Below are positions 63,608 through 64,000 of a stretch of 64,000 bases of DNA, piece by piece. The notes under the pieces are model-generated. The model worked only from the letters and a program-made list of their open reading frames with translations, was not told the DNA's origin and ran no database searches. The DNA lies in the NCBI GenBank assembly GCA_043228905.1, contig JBHGNT010000015.1, positions 3,782,001 through 3,846,000 on the forward strand, written 5' to 3'. The DNA is from Azolla caroliniana. Lineage: Eukaryota; Polypodiophyta. The position numbers and the translations under genes were made by a program. Numbering within the stretch: the first letter of the stretch is position 1; each line of letters starts with the position of its first letter.

Positions 63608-63678
63608 GCATCGGTGGTCTAGTGGTAGGATAGTACGTTGCCATGGTTCAAACCCAAGTTCGATTCTCGACCAATGTA
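63608..63678 (+). pseudogene. tRNA-Gly-like, C type, copy 30
   Basis: 71 nt. Acceptor GCATCGG/CCAATGT mismatched, anticodon GCC in loop TTGCCAT, T stem CCAAG/CTCGA broken. Confidence 0.7.
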
Positions 63679-64000
63679 ATCCGTATGAAACTTGAAACTT
63701 ACTATATTTAGCACTCAATATTCCATATCTAGCGTTGAATGTCAAGCACATGGAGTGCACTAAAGATTTTCAATACATGGGCATTGTACGAATCAGATGT
63801 AGAGAATGTTGGCCGCAATGAGGGTACGAAATAGTTTTAGCGCGAGCCAATCTAGCAATGAACATGTGAGTTTGTTGATGTAGAAAGAATTTCCTTAAGA
63901 GAACCTTAGACAAGTATGGCCACAAGTTGTTAAACATCATAAAGACTTGATGACATAATTGGTGCTTGTTTCATCATTTCTATTATAGTACACGAAAATA

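Larger units (their letters stand above)
55981..64000 (+). repeat. tRNA-Gly higher-order tandem array, right part
   Basis: Continuation of the array at 29611-33448, running off the window. From 58451 on it is a higher-order repeat of three modules: A to B 294 bp, B to C about 415 bp, C to next A about 404 bp. A-to-A distances are 1112, 1113, 1111 and 1113 bp. Earlier A-to-A steps are 753 and 661 bp, where the module after A already has the C-type sequence. The left edge (56100-56760) is a separate 232-bp triplication. 23 tRNA-like copies lie here, all 71 nt. Confidence 0.93.

Overview
The window is nuclear DNA of a land plant, most likely a seed plant; I cannot name the species. Two ordinary spliced nuclear genes lie on the minus strand with GT-AG introns, and most of the rest is plant-type repeats (Ty1/copia and Ty3/chromovirus LTR retrotransposons, a LINE relic, tRNA-derived repeats).

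Left part (1-13 kb). An 8-exon gene (4007 down to 308) encodes an organellar-type DEAD-box RNA helicase of the RH3 class. It has a C-terminal zinc knuckle, a DESD variant of motif II, and no recognisable second half of its GUCT domain. Its upstream flank has a foldback element and short tandem duplications. A nearly intact copia element (8092-13033) follows, with 279-bp LTRs, a GCATA target duplication and one in-frame stop.

Middle (13-29.6 kb). About 5 kb of low-information DNA is followed by a complete 15-exon model (27819 down to 18080; 723 aa) for TAF4/TAF4b, a TFIID subunit. It has an RST domain, a Gln/His tract and the TAF4 C-terminal domain. One of its introns is 4.1 kb long and filled with two decayed LINE fragments.

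Right part (29.6-64 kb, running off the end). This is the most unusual region: a tandem array of about 415-bp units, each carrying a 71-nt tRNA-Gly-like sequence on the plus strand. I count 31 copies, all exactly 71 nt. In the right half they form a higher-order repeat of about 1112 bp with three tRNA-like modules (A, B, C). The A copies keep, or nearly keep, a fully foldable tRNA-Gly(GCC) with perfect A and B boxes; B and C are progressively decayed.

The array is split by a 22.5-kb nest of minus-strand retrotransposons (33449 to about 55980). A 5'-truncated copia (A) holds a full-length copia of the same family (B). Copia-B holds a chromovirus, which holds a third copia (C). Copia-B also carries a solo LTR with a tRNA-like/SINE-like segment. 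Target-site duplications and matching LTR pairs support this order.
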